Positions 12,140-25,348 are shown, counted from the first letter of the stretch. The stretch: 64,000 nt of DNA from Ahaetulla prasina (GCF_028640845.1 NC_080540.1:276411524-276475523), one strand, 5' to 3'. Notes: generated by a model from the letters alone, not told the origin. Program-made: numbers and translations.

Positions 12140-12668
12140 TGATACAGGCCACACTTGGAATATTGCATCCAGTTTTGGTCGCCACGATGTAAAAAAGATG
12201 TTGAGACTCTAGAAAGAGTGCAGAGAAGAGCAACAAAGATGATTAGGGGACTGGAGGATAAAACATATGAAGAACGGTTGCAGGAACTGGGTATGTCTAG
12301 TTTAACAAAAAGAAGGACTAGGGGAGACATGATAGCTGTGTTCCAATATCTTAGGGGCTGCCACAAAGAAGAGGGAGTCAGGCTGTTCACCAAAGCACCT
12401 GAGGGTAGAACAAGAAGCAATGGGTGGAAACTGGTCAAAGAAAGAAGCAACTTAGAACTAAGGAGAAATTTCCTGACAGTTAGAACAATTAATAAGTGCC
12501 TTCAGAAGTTGCCTTCAGAAGTTGTGAATGCTCCAACACTGGAAATTTTTAAGAAAATGTTGGATAACCATCTGACTGAGATGGTATAGGGTTTCCTGCC
12601 TGGGCAGGGGGTTGGACTAGAAGGCCTCCAAGGTCCCTTCCAACTCTGATGTTATGTTATGTTATATG
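12140..12668 (+). mobile_element. CR1 LINE 3' end with open C-terminal frame
   Basis: A 144-residue frame (12155-12589) reads the C-terminal end of CR1 ORF2: RVQRRATKMIRGLED, YEERLQELGMSSL, KRRTRGDMIAVFQYL. The 3' UTR GTTGGACTAGAAGGCCTCC and TCCCTTCCAACTCTGATG follows, ending in (GTTAT)n. It is 5'-truncated but free of stops, so relatively young. Confidence 0.88.
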
Positions 12669-13179
12669 TTATGTTATAATTTGTTCCGTATATTTGTGTT
12701 TTAGCCAGATCCTCTGAAATGTTGTTAAAGTTTATTAACTTAAAAGCTATTATTATACAGCTTCCATGTGTACACTTCTTTTTGTAGTACAACCATTTTC
12801 CTTCCTACGTTTTCAGATGGAGGGAAGGAGAAAATCCTGTTTGGTGTTTCGTAATTTATTAATAGATGAGGACACAATTTTAAATTAGGAATCATCTATT
12901 GGCAAGTATCATAATACCGATCAGATAAGAACCTTGAATTGAGTAAATTTACTCACAACTGAAATGACTTGAGAAGGGATTTTTTTTTGCCTACTGAAAG
13001 TCTAATTCACATTAAATCTTGCTCAGCATTTTCCCCCCCCTAGGCTTTGATCTCATTTGATCTAGGGTTTTGTTCCCTAATCCCCTATTAAAGCTGTTCA
13101 GGAATCATGAATCCAAGGTGTTCAAGTGTTCATCATTCAAGTGCTCCAGAGAATCCTTGAACTCTGTGTGATGTTTTCT

Positions 13180-13300
13180 GGAGGCGTGTGGAGTCCTTGG
13201 AGCGCTCTTTATTTGGTTGTTTGCTTGCAGACATTTCATTATCTGATTAGGTAACATCATCTGTGCATTGATGACGTCACCTAGACATGTGATGAATCAT
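13180..13300 (-). ncRNA. Decayed hammerhead-ribozyme-like motif (minus strand)
   Basis: On the minus strand CAGATGA (13263-13257; the active consensus is CTGATGA) is followed by an imperfect stem II (TTACC with GATAA), then GAAA and TGTC, then GCAAGCAAACAACCAA. The layout fits the hammerhead core of Penelope-like elements with one core change and one stem mismatch. No reverse transcriptase frame is adjacent. Confidence 0.45.
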
Positions 13301-14187
13301 CTCTGAGCAAACAACCAAGTTCAGGGAGCATCAAGTTCAACACTGAGCTACATATATTCTCTTCTGTTGGTACAACCAGAAGTTCACAAAGAAGCCAAAA
13401 TATATTTAGAAAGTTTTCACCTGCTGTGTCTTACACCTATGGAGATTTCTTTTTGATTTTTAAAATTTATTCAGTAATTTATATGCTTCCTTTTCAAACA
13501 GATGGAAAGGTGGAATAACAGTTCTGGAGATGTTCAGGATGCTAGAATTCACATGTGGAGTCCTTCATGAATCAAATATTGTTCAGACTTCCCCAGACCA
13601 ACTTTTTCCATAACCAAAAGAATATCCATGTTCATTACATTTGGGGCTATATAGTCCTCCTAATATGTCTTGCTGTGTTTCACCAGTGGAGGCAGCAGAG
13701 TTGCTTAAGTTGAGGCAACTTAACCTTCTGTAGCTCAGAGGGCAACCTTTTCATGGAGAAGGATCTCATTTCTGAGAAACCTGCAGACCTCATAGGATCA
13801 CACCACATATGTTGATGAGGCTTTTGCAGACTTTTCTTGGGGTTTTAACTGTGCCATTTAATGGTTTACAAAATTATGTGAAATAATGATCTTAGTTTTC
13901 AAAAGGCATCTTGAGGGCTACAGTTACAGAAATCAGGCATATCCCAAGCTGGCATATCTATGAGCAGAACTGGACTGCCTTAGTCTCAGCAACAAAAAGA
14001 ATATGTGGAAATTACGGCTGCCAATTATGCTTTATGTGTTTCCCAAGGTTTCATTTATATTGCATGTAAAAATGGCATCTACTGACAATACAGTAAATTA
14101 TCTTTTTTGAAATTGGTTTTCCCCCTTCACTGTAAGGGTTTGGCAATAAAGTATGCAACAACATCAGGTTGAATTAAAGAAAATAAA

Positions 14188-14193
14188 TTTATT
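14188..14193 (-). promoter_or_regulatory. Candidate GHR polyadenylation signal
   Basis: AATAAA on the minus strand, in the context TTTAAATAAATTTATT. It was chosen because it lies at the end of the repeat-poor stretch after the GHR stop codon. No transcript evidence is available. Confidence 0.35.
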
Positions 14194-15518
14194 TAAACTT
14201 TGAGGATGGAATCAGAACACTGACATAAGGCAAGTTAAATACATAAAACAGAAATACACAAATCTTCATACTGTGGTATATGTTTTACGTAACCAGCAAA
14301 GTACCAAAGGACATTCTGAGATTGAGGTATTTAACTAGTTTTTGGTGATGGAAAAAAAAACATCCAACAAGAGAAATGTAACTTCCCTTGTCGTTAAGAG
14401 TGGCTTACATAGCTTTAATTGCAATAGCGCCTAAAATTACAGGTTCCAGCTGTTAAGAGAAAATACATCTTAAATACAAAAGCCAAATGCAAGCCAAAGA
14501 ATGAATATCAGAACAGTTTATTTCTGAAGCATTGACTTGATTCTGAGCAACTTTCTTCCTTTTAAGACGCTTATACATGATGCAATCTCCAGCTAAAATG
14601 TGCATGTCTATTCAAGGCCTACTTATATAACATAGGATTAACATCGTAGCTGAGAAGCAGGTGCGTGGTCATTTTTAAATTTCTGCACCATTTCATATGT
14701 TTACTAAAGCTTGCTGTGATCTGCTCACTTGGTATTCTTTTCATTCTAGCTGTTCTTTGCTGATAGGGTCTTTTACAACCTGCTAATGCTTCCCACCATC
14801 CTCTTTCCCACTCCCAGTTTTTCTAGTGACAGTTAGCTGAGGGTGATGAGTACCTATACAGAAAAAAAGAGCCAATCTTTCAAAAATGTAAATAAACGGA
14901 GCTTACATTCTTTTTCTGTGGTGGTGTCATCCCAAGCAACTTTATTTAGATATCCTATGTGAGCTTTTTGAAAACTTCACCCTTATTTGGTTGTCCAATA
15001 TAAAAACCCACCAAACGGAAGTTGGCCTGATAGCACATACTATGGTTTATTTCTAAATAAACCAGAAACAATTGCACTACACTTGTCTTTAAGACTGAAG
15101 ACTATGGCAAATACACGTAACAAGACCTTCACCTTACTCCTTTAAAACAAATCAAAACAATACTAACAAAACCGCAACCCAGGTATAATATCAACATATT
15201 TCCAAGAAGGCAGTTGTAATCTACATACTACATTCATTATTATCACAGCTTATCAAATGGCCATTAAATGTAATGGCTCACGAAGGGAACAGCAATGGAA
15301 AGGAAGGATTTTCTTCTAGATTTAAATCCTTTTAAGACCAGTTCAGAGGCAAATCCGATGCATTCTTCCCCTTTTTCCAAAGTTTTTTTTTTGTGGGTTC
15401 CCATTATTGTGATCAGTGCAAAATATCTGCACCTTTTCCATAAGGGGACAACCTGTAATCATCTCTGAGTACCTCTGAATTCACTGCAAAGTTTCCCTAT
15501 TCACATTTTTGCTCCTGT

Positions 15519-15665
15519 CAGGGATTAATGGCTCGGTGATAAAATGCTTGTTTTATGTCCAGAAGTGTCCACTGATTGATCCCTGACATCTTTTAAAAAA
15601 ATAGACTCAGGCAATAGATAATGTAAAAGACCTGTGCTAAAGATCTCGGGGAAGCTAAGTTCAGT
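15519..15665 (+). repeat. Old tRNA-derived SINE in the GHR 3' UTR
   Basis: The sequence reads like a decayed tRNA-type SINE: an A-box-like TGGCTCGGTGATAAAATGC, a B-box-like TGATTGATCCC about 35 bases later, and a body ending ...GTAAAAGACCTGTGC. It matches the general layout of a common lizard SINE that begins with a tRNA-like AGCTCAGTGGTAGAGC. It lies antisense to GHR and would form part of its mRNA. Confidence 0.55.
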
Positions 15666-17187
15666 AAGAGGGCTAAAGGGAGAAACTTTCTGAATCACCA
15701 CAAGGAATCTTTATATGGCACAAGGCTTCCCATCCCCAGGTCATAAACTCCCAGTTCAAATCAGTAACTCTGGGAAATTTGTGTGACATTTGCGTGACTT
15801 TTAGGAACAGTTTACCTGCAGGCAGGCTAAGGCTGAGAGTAATATTAGCAGTTTGGAAAACAGCAAGGGAAAAAACCAAGCAGACTGCATATTTGAAAAG
15901 GCCTTGGAATTTAAACTTCATTCATGTAAACAAAATATAAAATTAAAGTATGTGAAGGCGTACCTTGAGAAAGGAACAGATACACGTAAGGCTTTAAGCA
16001 CACTAATTCTTAAAAACTTTCCTACATCGGTATTAATTAGCAGATTATCCTAAATAAAAAAAAATATACTGTTTATAATACTGTTCTATTGAATTTTGTA
16101 ATTTCATTTGATTCAAAATCAAAAATGCTGATAACTTTTACTCTATATTGTTGTTTAAAATGTAAGGTATGTAAACATTTTCTTGTAAAGAACACCATTA
16201 AATCGCCTACTTAGTCATAAAAAATTATTTGTATTCCTAAAAAGCCCTGAAATTCCAAATCCATCTTAGGCTTTACTGCTATAAAATTGTAATGACAGAT
16301 TGGTTTTACCAGTACAAAAATATTCAATGTTGTACGTTTTTGGTGTGCTACAAAAGGTAAAAATATGAATAGTGCTTTTAAGAAATGATCAAGCCCCCCA
16401 CCCACCCTAAGCAGTGCTGCAACTTAAAATTCTCTATAGCTTTGGTGGAGATATAAAAATATTTTTCCTTATTCTTTTGGTAATTGCTATATTGATTGCA
16501 GCAGACACATTCCATACATCGATCATAATAATTAAACCTCAGTATGCAGTCCAAGTATAAAATATTCATGCTTGCTTACCTGAAGTATTAAAGTAGATTT
16601 ATATTTATATTAACCATAATAACACTTTATTTAACAAAACTCTTTTTGCTTCTAATCTTTCATTCTCCAATTCCCAGTATAAACATCTCAAAATCTTCAA
16701 ACAAGCGAGCGAACAAACAAAATTCCACACTTGCTATTAGCTTTTTGAAGAAAAAATGATTTACAATGCACGACACAGATACCCAATGTATTTGGGAGGA
16801 GCCCAAAACAACACCTACAACAAAGGACAGTCATGCTACCGAATCAGCACCAGCAACATTTGGTTAGACAATATTTACAAGACACAAAAGCAATACTGTG
16901 ATTGATTCAACAACACAGGTAAAAGTGGAAAGGACTGCATCATCACCAACCATCTGAAACTATTGGACACCTTGGCTCTGGTAAAAGCATAGGAACATGG
17001 AATTCCTTTTGGGAATTGGCCTTCCCATTCACATCATAGTTAATAAATGTTCTGCAAACTTCAGATGTTTTCTGTAACACTGTACTGAAGTGGAAAACTC
17101 CAACTCCATATTTGAGCTTCACAGAGCTAGGGATGATACAGTTTCCTACATACAAAAAGAAAAAAAGAAAAAAAGAAAGAAAGAAAC

Positions 17188-18177
17188 CTATGACAAGATT
17201 TTGTTAAGTTGCTCTGTGCTCACATAGCCAGATGACATGATGAATTCTTTGTCTGGCACACGGAGAGCTGTTGCGTTGAGAACAAGACCTTGTGGAGACT
17301 GTACCATATGAATGGAGGTGTAGTCTGCCACAGGTATCTCAGAAGCTTCCGGATCTTTTTCTTCTGCTGCTGTTGCTATCATAGCAGGGATCACTGGATG
17401 AATGACAAGGCTATCGGTGGTCAAGTAAGCATCCTCAGGAAAGCTCTGGACTTGAACTTCTGGCTCATCTTCTTTGGGGGGTGTCACAGTGACACATTTT
17501 TTCACATCCAATTCACCGAAATAGGCATTGTCCATGGCCAAGGTTGGTTGACACTGTGCAGCTGTTTCTCTCTGACCTTCACTTTGAGTTTTCCCTGTCT
17601 TCATTTTTTGTCCTGGGGATAGCACAACACTTCCTCTTGGTGTAACGTTGCTGACTTGTGCGTAAAAGTCAATGTTCCCTAGTGAACTTTGATTGCTTAA
17701 CTGGGTCTGGACAAGTGGATTGGTTATCTCAGTGGCAGGAACATGGGATTTTAGGTCCTGTTCTTTGGTTGGATTATCCGATGGCAAGCAGGCAGACGCA
17801 TCATCAAGACCTGGGATTGATTTCTTGTTATCTTTTTGATCAAGGCACAAGAGATCCTCTTCTTTATCACTTACCTTCTTGGACTGATCAATGTCAGAAG
17901 TTCCATCGCATGTATCACTTGCACTAAAATCAGTCTCTGGGGTATCAGGCTCACAGCAGCTGGCCCGTCCAGAATCATCATCCCTCACTGCAAGGCAGCC
18001 ATGAGACTTTGTGTGAACATCACCAAGGAGCCTGTCAGTATCTGATCCTTCAATTCTATCTTCAGCGTCATCTATATCCAACTCAATAAATTCCACCCAA
18101 GAATCATCTCCATAAAGCTGGGGCATGTAGCTACCATGACTTGCTAAAATGGAATTAACTTCATCCAGTTTTCCTTT
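17188..18177 (-). CDS. GHR: GHR exon 10 (cytoplasmic signalling tail and stop)
   Basis: It encodes the last 329 residues. In order: [23 protein letters not shown], the ubiquitin-dependent endocytosis motif; DSGRAS, a DSGxxS-type degron; [21 protein letters not shown]; and the conserved tyrosine sites [23 protein letters not shown] and [12 protein letters not shown], which correspond to the STAT5-recruiting tyrosines of mammals. Acceptor tttgttttcag|AAAGGAAAACTG. The frame ends with a stop at 17190-17188, directly after NKILS. The frame is intact, with no sign of pseudogenisation. Confidence 0.97.
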   Translation of the reverse strand, partial: KGKLDEVNSILASHGSYMPQLYGDDSWVEFIELDIDDAEDRIEGSDTDRLLGDVHTKSHGCLAVRDDDSGRASCCEPDTPETDFSASDTCDGTSDIDQSKKVSDKEEDLLCLDQKDNKKSIPGLDDASACLPSDNPTKEQDLKSHVPATEITNPLVQTQLSNQSSLGNIDFYAQVSNVTPRGSVVLSPGQKMKTGKTQSEGQRETAAQCQPTLAMDNAYFGELDVKKCVTVTPPKEDEPEVQVQSFPEDAYLTTDSLVIHPVIPAMIATAAEEKDPEASEIPVADYTSIHMVQSPQGLVLNATALRVPDKEFIMSSGYVSTEQLNKILS

Positions 18178-21100
18178 CTGAAAACAAATTTGTTTGAAAA
18201 TAAAACAAATTATTGTTGAAATTCAATCAATCATGTGTGAATTCAATATGCTTGGCAGTAGTATTTATTCTATTCAGACAGAATTTTTAATCCGTTTCCT
18301 AATTAAAAGATCATGCAAATTATGGCCCCAGAACCTGGTCACCTAATGGGCAGAAGAAACCAGAAGTTTTACTGCGATGTCCAAGAGTATCAGCTTTGCT
18401 GGAGACTACCATGAAAAGAAGACTTGGAAATCAGCATAAATAGCATTTGTTCCTGCCTTCTGTTTCCTTCTCTTTTGAGTCTTTTGCTATTCCCAGCCTA
18501 AGACAAAACAAAACTCTGGTTTGGGATTATTAAAGTTGGTTGTAGAGTGCTGGTAGCCAATACTAGATCCATAGTAAAATCTGCATGAATATAGTAGTAA
18601 TGAATTTTTAAAAAATCTCAAAATATTCCTTTTGGAGTCATTTTAGTTCCGGTATATGCAAAGTTTATTTCTGGAGAGGTCTATCATACTGGGAAAGGTG
18701 GAAGGAAAGAGAAGATGAGGACAACAAGCTAAAAGGTAGATGGATACAATTACAGAGTGATGGGTGCATCTTTGGAAGTCCTGAAGAATCAGTTTGGGGA
18801 CAGACTGTCTTATACATTTTTGTTAATGTATATTGGTTGACACCAATTTGATGGCACAATTGATCAATCAATCAATCAAGCTCAATACCTAACTAGAAAG
18901 GATGTCTTTAATAAAGGTGTAAACATTTATTCCATAAACTTCTGCAACAAATTGGACAACACTTTTCCTTAAATAGTAACCCATTTTAGACTATTTAATC
19001 CATCTCTGCTATGCAAACAAACCTTCAGGTATAATGATTTCGTACAAGAGCAATCAATTTGTCATTACCTTTAAGAGGTCTGGATCAATTCCTTTAATTT
19101 TGGGCACTGGAACAGGAGGAAATATCAGTATTTTCAGCCTGAAAAAGATTAACATTTAAGTTTTAGGACTTCTAAATTGCATCAAGAAAAATACAATAAA
19201 ATTGCTTATTTTAGCAGGATGGCTATATCTTGGTAAATTCCAAACTATGGTGGGATATTTTTACTTTTTGGAACTTTAAATATGTACCACTGTGCCATTT
19301 CAGATTGTCAGCGAGACATCCTATTCAACCTCATAAAAAAGCTTTTGGCTTACAGAAAACGAAGTAGTCTGAAAAATATTTAGTTTAAATCTGTTGCTAA
19401 TATGTTGCACTCAAAACCCAGAATGGGTCTATTCTCACTGCCCTCCAGGAAAGCCCTGTGATACAACCTTTCACATTTTCCACACAAGTTACACAAGTGA
19501 CACTACATACAACCTTAGAGTCTTGCTAGATTGGCTTTGGTTCAGTTAAGGAGAATATATTTAATATCTTCAGGGCAAAGATTCTTAAAAGCAAAGGGAA
19601 GGCATATAGGGTTGGTTTATTTGATCAAGGTTAAAATATATGTTGTTTTTGGTAACTCTGAATTAATCATTGTTGACTAGGATCAAATGACATAGCATTA
19701 AGGATTTGTTTATAGACACAAGATATAGGAAGAAATCTTTTCTTATGTTTTCAGAGAAAGTTATTATTTATTTAGCGTAGTCCATCACACATGGACTTGC
19801 AATATATATTAACATTAAAGAGAAAGTGATAAGTTACTGGGTTAAAAGTAAATGAGTATTAAGTTGGTTTATTTGATTAAGGTTAAAATATATAACTTAT
19901 TTATGTTAACTCTCAGTGGACTTTTGCTAATTAGAGCTGAATCATGAGGTTTTAAGAATCTGTGTTGATAGATTAGAGATGAGATATGGGAAGATGAGAT
20001 TTCTTGTATCAGAGATGGTGATAAGATGCTGAAATTGTACTTATGATGAATGGGGAAGACATTTCTTTGTATCTCTCTTTTCTTTGATATACGTATACAT
20101 ATATGTATATGTGTGTGTGTATTCTTAACTGTTCAAAAGGTTTGCTTTGCTGGCTGATGAATTCTGGGAGTTGAAGTCCACAAGTCTTAAAGTTGCCAAG
20201 GTTGGAGACCCCTAATCTAAACCATGCCAAATCATTGTTATCTGAACGTCCTTTTCACAGTTGCTTATCTGTTGGTGAACTGCATCTTTTAATAGCTCCT
20301 TTATCATACACAACAGTTTATGAATACTAAATTCTGCTTTAATAGGTTTTCAATCTAAGCTTGGAGTTCCAGATTCTTCTTGGATAGATTCATCCAGTCG
20401 TATTCTAGTTCCCACGATTTAGAATTTCAGTTCTGAGTAGAAGTGTTTGTTTTTCATGTGGGGTTGCTCAGCAGTATTTGCCCGATTTGTTCAGCAATTT
20501 AGCTAATTGGTCTTCTGCAACTCTGCACTTGTCCTTTGACTCCTAAGCACAGTTCCTGAGAAAAGTGAAGGTATTTAAACCTTTCTTTTTGGCTTCTTTA
20601 CAAGGCAGCATTCTCCAAGCAATTAAAGAGCATTATTGTGGCAATTTTTAAATACCTTTTCTTTCTCCCTCCATAGGAATGAATCCAGTGCAATTATGAT
20701 TTCAATTAAAAAGTCACTTCCTAGTCCCCTTCAGTGGGAGGGAATCTTTCTCCTGCCTGTAAAGCACAATATAATTCATAATCCTTTCCACATTGCTGCC
20801 AGTAGCCAGCTGGTTACCCTAATTGCTGTACTCAGTATGCAAATCTGAATGAAGCCCAATCAACTCAGCAAATACTATCTACAAGGGAAGCTCTAGCACA
20901 GCACCTTGGTAGCCTTTCAGAGACCCACCATGCAACAATCACAGCTGTCTTGTTGGATATTGTTCTGGCTCACTCCCAAGATACACTGCACAATGCACAA
21001 TAACCCTGGATGTACTCTGCAAACTCAAGAGTCTGAGGCTTAATGCCAGGGTTAGCTAAGAATTAAAACAGAAGTGTAATATAGACCAGCGGTCACCAGC

Positions 21101-24100
21101 TGGTGGTCCGTGAGAAAATTTTGGTGGTCCACAGAAAAATTATTTTTTATATTGCACTAAATCAAACTATGCCCCCTGGGACGGATATGTGCAATGAATT
21201 GTATTGCTGTAGAGAATCTCCCCGTTTGGGGTCTTTTTGTGTGGGTCAGACAGGAACAGAAATTCTGACTTGGGGTCTGCTTCAGCCTTCCGGTGTGGGG
21301 CTTTGGGCGAAGGCTGTAGGAAAGCACCACTGGTGGCAGTGTATAAAGGAGAGGTATCTTTATCCCTAATGCAATATCCTCACACTTAAATTCAAGAAAA
21401 CATTCAAGAGGCGACTATAAACCAACACACTTTTAATTTATTCCCCAACAAATGGAAGCATCTTTATGAGGGAAACTATTTAATATGGTACAGCATTTAG
21501 CTCCCAATCAGCATTCTGAAATGTTGCAGTTTACATTTGTATCCTAGCTAACTACAGAGTAGTGAAATGGGTGCAGTCCAGGGGTGAAATTCAGCAGGTT
21601 CTGACAAGTTCTGGAGAACCAGTAGCAGAAATTTTGAACAGTTCGGAGAACCAGTAGCGAAAATTTTGAGTAGTTCATAGAACCGGCAAATACCACCTCC
21701 GGCTGGCCCCCGAGTTGGGTGGGAATGGAGATTTTGCAATATCCTTCCCCTGGAGTGGGGAGGGAATGGAGATTTTGAAGTATCCTTCCCTTGCCACGCC
21801 CACCAAGCCACACCATGCCCACCAAGCCACGCCCACAGAACCGGTAGTAAAAAAAAAAAGGATTTCACCACTGGTGCAGTCCTTACATTCATTATGAAGA
21901 TGTCTTAGCCAAGGGGATAAGCTAGAAAATAGTACCTTTTTAGAGAATGAGTCTAAGGTTCCCCAGCTCAAATTTGGCTGAAGCTGGGCAGACACTTGAC
22001 AGTGCTTATCTAATAAAACACTTGACAATGCTTATCTACTCTTATTTCCACTGTACTTGATATCAGGCCTTTCCATGGCCTAAGGGGCAACTTGTCTGAG
22101 TTTCTTAGGCTTGGTTCTAAGTGGCAGCTGAATGGTAGATGGTAGAAACACTGGCTCTCTATGTACCTTCTACTTTGCCCCCTTAGCATGCCCATTCTAG
22201 ACTCATAAAAAACTCCATGTTTTCCAATTTCAAAATGTGATGTCAGAAAAGGGGAAAAGGAGGCATAAAAGGATGAGTTGGAGGCCTAGAGCAGGGGTCT
22301 CCAACCTTGGCAACTTTAAGACTTGTGGACTTCAGCTCCCAGAGTTCCTCAGTCAGCAAAGCTGGCTGAGGAACTCTGGGAGTTGAAGTCCACAAGTCTT
22401 AAAGTTGCCAAGGTTGGAGACCCCTGGCCTAGAGTAAGGGAGCCTAGTGTTTATGACCTTAGTCATACTGCAAATTAGCTAATGGGCTGTTACAGATTAA
22501 ATCAGTTCCTCATCATCAAAGGAATGAGAATAAAAACAATTTGAAGTGAGAAGCTAAGTTCCTTCTCATTTCTGCAATTCCCTGAGAGAGAAAAATGTTT
22601 TTATCAGCTTCTCCCAAACCAAGTAGAAATGTGTGTGCCATAATAATAATAATAACAGTAACAGAGTTGGAAGGGACCTTGGAGATCATCTAGTCCAACC
22701 CCTTCCTCACGCAGAAGACCTGTACTAGGGATTCGAACCGCCAAACTGCCGACCTTTTCTGATCGACAAGCTCAGTATCTAGTAAATTTCAAACACGTGT
22801 AATAGTGATATGTTGAAATGCCTATATATATCTTAATAAAAGTACAAAAACTAGGAAGTATGCCATATACACACTTCAAGTTGTGTTTTTAAGTCATTTT
22901 TCACTGCTAGAAACTATCACTGCTAAAAACTATCACTAACTGCTAGAAACTATCACTAACTTTCAATAGTTTCCCATTACAATATCTCCAATAAAGGTTA
23001 TTTTGGTCCCCGCATGACCACAATCTACCATCAGTTGTAAAACTAATTGTCTGGAAAGAGTTTCTGAACATCCTTTTGTCCTGATAAAATAACAAATGTA
23101 CCTGGGAGAGCCAAAATAAACTGACCCTGTCAAAAATTTCTTAGAGAAAAGCCACAGAAAATGGATGAGTAGATTATAGAGGCGAAAATCTACCAAAAGC
23201 TTACTTTTGTTGTTTAGAAAAGAAGACTAGAGACAGCATCACCATTAGGCCAAGTATTCCAAAGGCCATCACCAAAGGCCAAGGAATTTGGAATTCTGGA
23301 ACAACAACAACAACAACAAAACAACAATTAAAAATGTGACATTTGTATCACTTTCCAGTTTATGTTTCTTTGATCAACATCTTGCTGTTTCATGCTTGTT
23401 TAGAAAATATCTGCATGTGATGTGTAGATTTCCCACACATGGCCTCTCCCTAGTAATTCAACCACGTCTTTCTTATTTAGTTCTCTGAACTTGGTCCAGA
23501 TAAATTGGATTTCAATGCCTATAATTTTCCAATGGCTATGCTATCTGAGTACTGAAGTCTAACACCATTGGAACACAAGCATGCTGTAAGCCATGGGTGT
23601 CAAACTCGTTGTGTCATGTTGCTGTCATGTGACGTTTCACAATGTTTTCCCCCTTTGTAGAACTGGGGTGGGAGTGGCCTGTGCATGATGCATCCGGCCC
23701 ATAGGCGGCCAGTTTCACACCCCTGCTGTAAGCGACATCTCTTTTGTACATGTATGAGATGTCTTGATGCACTACAAAAGGGATGGTATTTGTAGCACAA
23801 TCATCTGCCTCCTTTTCTCCTCCCTGTGGACACTTCTGATCTGAAGATAACCAGATTGGGAAAAGCTGATCTAGTTGAATTCCATTAATAAACCAAGACA
23901 TTTCTAATCCAGTTAATACAGTGATAAATATTTCTTCCCCACTGTAAGAAACAATACTATTTGCTGATTCATATTCACTGAGGCTTTTCATTTTTTTTTG
24001 CAGTATTTGCTCAGAATTCAAATATTTTTAACTGCTATTTCTAACTTTTCACATTTTGCAAATCTTGCCACTGTTTTAAATCACTTTGGTTCCTGCAAAG

Positions 24101-24920
24101 CTAGAACTTCAAATATTTTCCTTATTTTGCTGGCTCGATCAGCAGCTTGCTTGCAGTAAGTAAATTCATTTCATATAACAGCAGTAATACCAACTCACCA
24201 AAGCATAGATATCAAACAATGAGACAATACTGGCTATTTTATAAAGATCCTCAAGCTAACTGTTTGGTTTCTAAAGTTTCACAGTTTTCATGGTTCATTT
24301 TGTTTTTTCAAGTCAATTTTATGTTGGAGAGTGATACATCCAGGAGCAGTTCAACAGGTGTAACTTTCACAATCTCTTCATTACAAATGTTCCTGAAGGA
24401 CGTATACCTGATAACATCTACAAGCCTCCAAAGATGAAACTGGTCTGTTCAATTAAATGTGTGCCTCCCTATCCTGCAGATGAAAGTTGGACATGCCTAC
24501 CACTAGTCCATCAGTTTTCCAACAGTAATCTAAGTCTCCAGTTCACTCCACAATCTCATCAGCCATAGTTCCACCAACAGAATATGGAAAGATGGCAAGT
24601 CCTCCTCCTCCTCCATGGCTTTTCATTCAGGATTCAGACTGCTTCATGATGCCAACAAATATGCTTATCTTCAAGGAAATTAAGTTCTCTAATAATGAGA
24701 ACTCCCAAAATATATTCTCAGATGCTCTTGCAAGTTGGAATTTAAATGTAATCTTGGGAGCATCACTGTGGGAACAGGGTGGAGTGACATCATTGTTTTT
24801 TGGCATGTTTATTGTTTTATTTTTTTGTTGTACATCACCCGGCGTTTCTTCTTGTGAGATGGATAACCATTTAAGGTAGGTAGGTAGGTAGGTAGGTAGG
24901 TAGGTAGGTAGGTAGGTAGG

Positions 24921-24997
<77 letters not shown>

Positions 24998-25156
24998 GGA
25001 TGGATGGATGGATGATAGATGAAAGATGAAAAATAGATAGATAGATGATAGATGAAAAATAGATAGATAAGATAGATAGATAGATAGATAGATGATAGAT
25101 AGATAGATAGATGAAAGTTGAAAAATAGACAGACAGACAGACAGAGACAGAGACAG

Positions 25157-25216
<60 letters not shown>

Positions 25217-25294
25217 GGATGATAGATGAAAAATAGATAGATAGATGAAAGATGAAAAATAGATAGATGAAAAATAGATAGATGGATGATAGAT

Positions 25295-25348
<54 letters not shown>

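Larger units (their letters stand above)
14165..17187 (-). other. GHR: Probable GHR 3' untranslated region
   Basis: About 3 kb of AT-rich sequence follows the stop codon, holding no host exon and only one old SINE. A minus-strand AATAAA lies at 14193-14188 and would place the mRNA end near 14160-14180. The length is similar to the long GHR 3' UTR of mammals. Other AATAAA-like hexamers occur inside, so alternative ends are possible. The boundary is inferred, not observed. Confidence 0.5.

Noticed and set aside
12112..12450. Minus-strand open frame of 112 residues
   Set aside because: It is the antisense shadow of the CR1 C-terminal frame on the plus strand.
15519..15665. Functional tRNA gene
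   Set aside because: The A and B boxes are degenerate, the acceptor stem does not pair, and the downstream body matches a SINE layout.
21544..22028. Overlapping minus-strand frames of about 100 residues
   Set aside because: They are translations of the hAT MITE at 21579-21873.
24874..25348. CRISPR-like or satellite regulatory array
   Set aside because: The units are tetramers without spacers, so this is a simple microsatellite.
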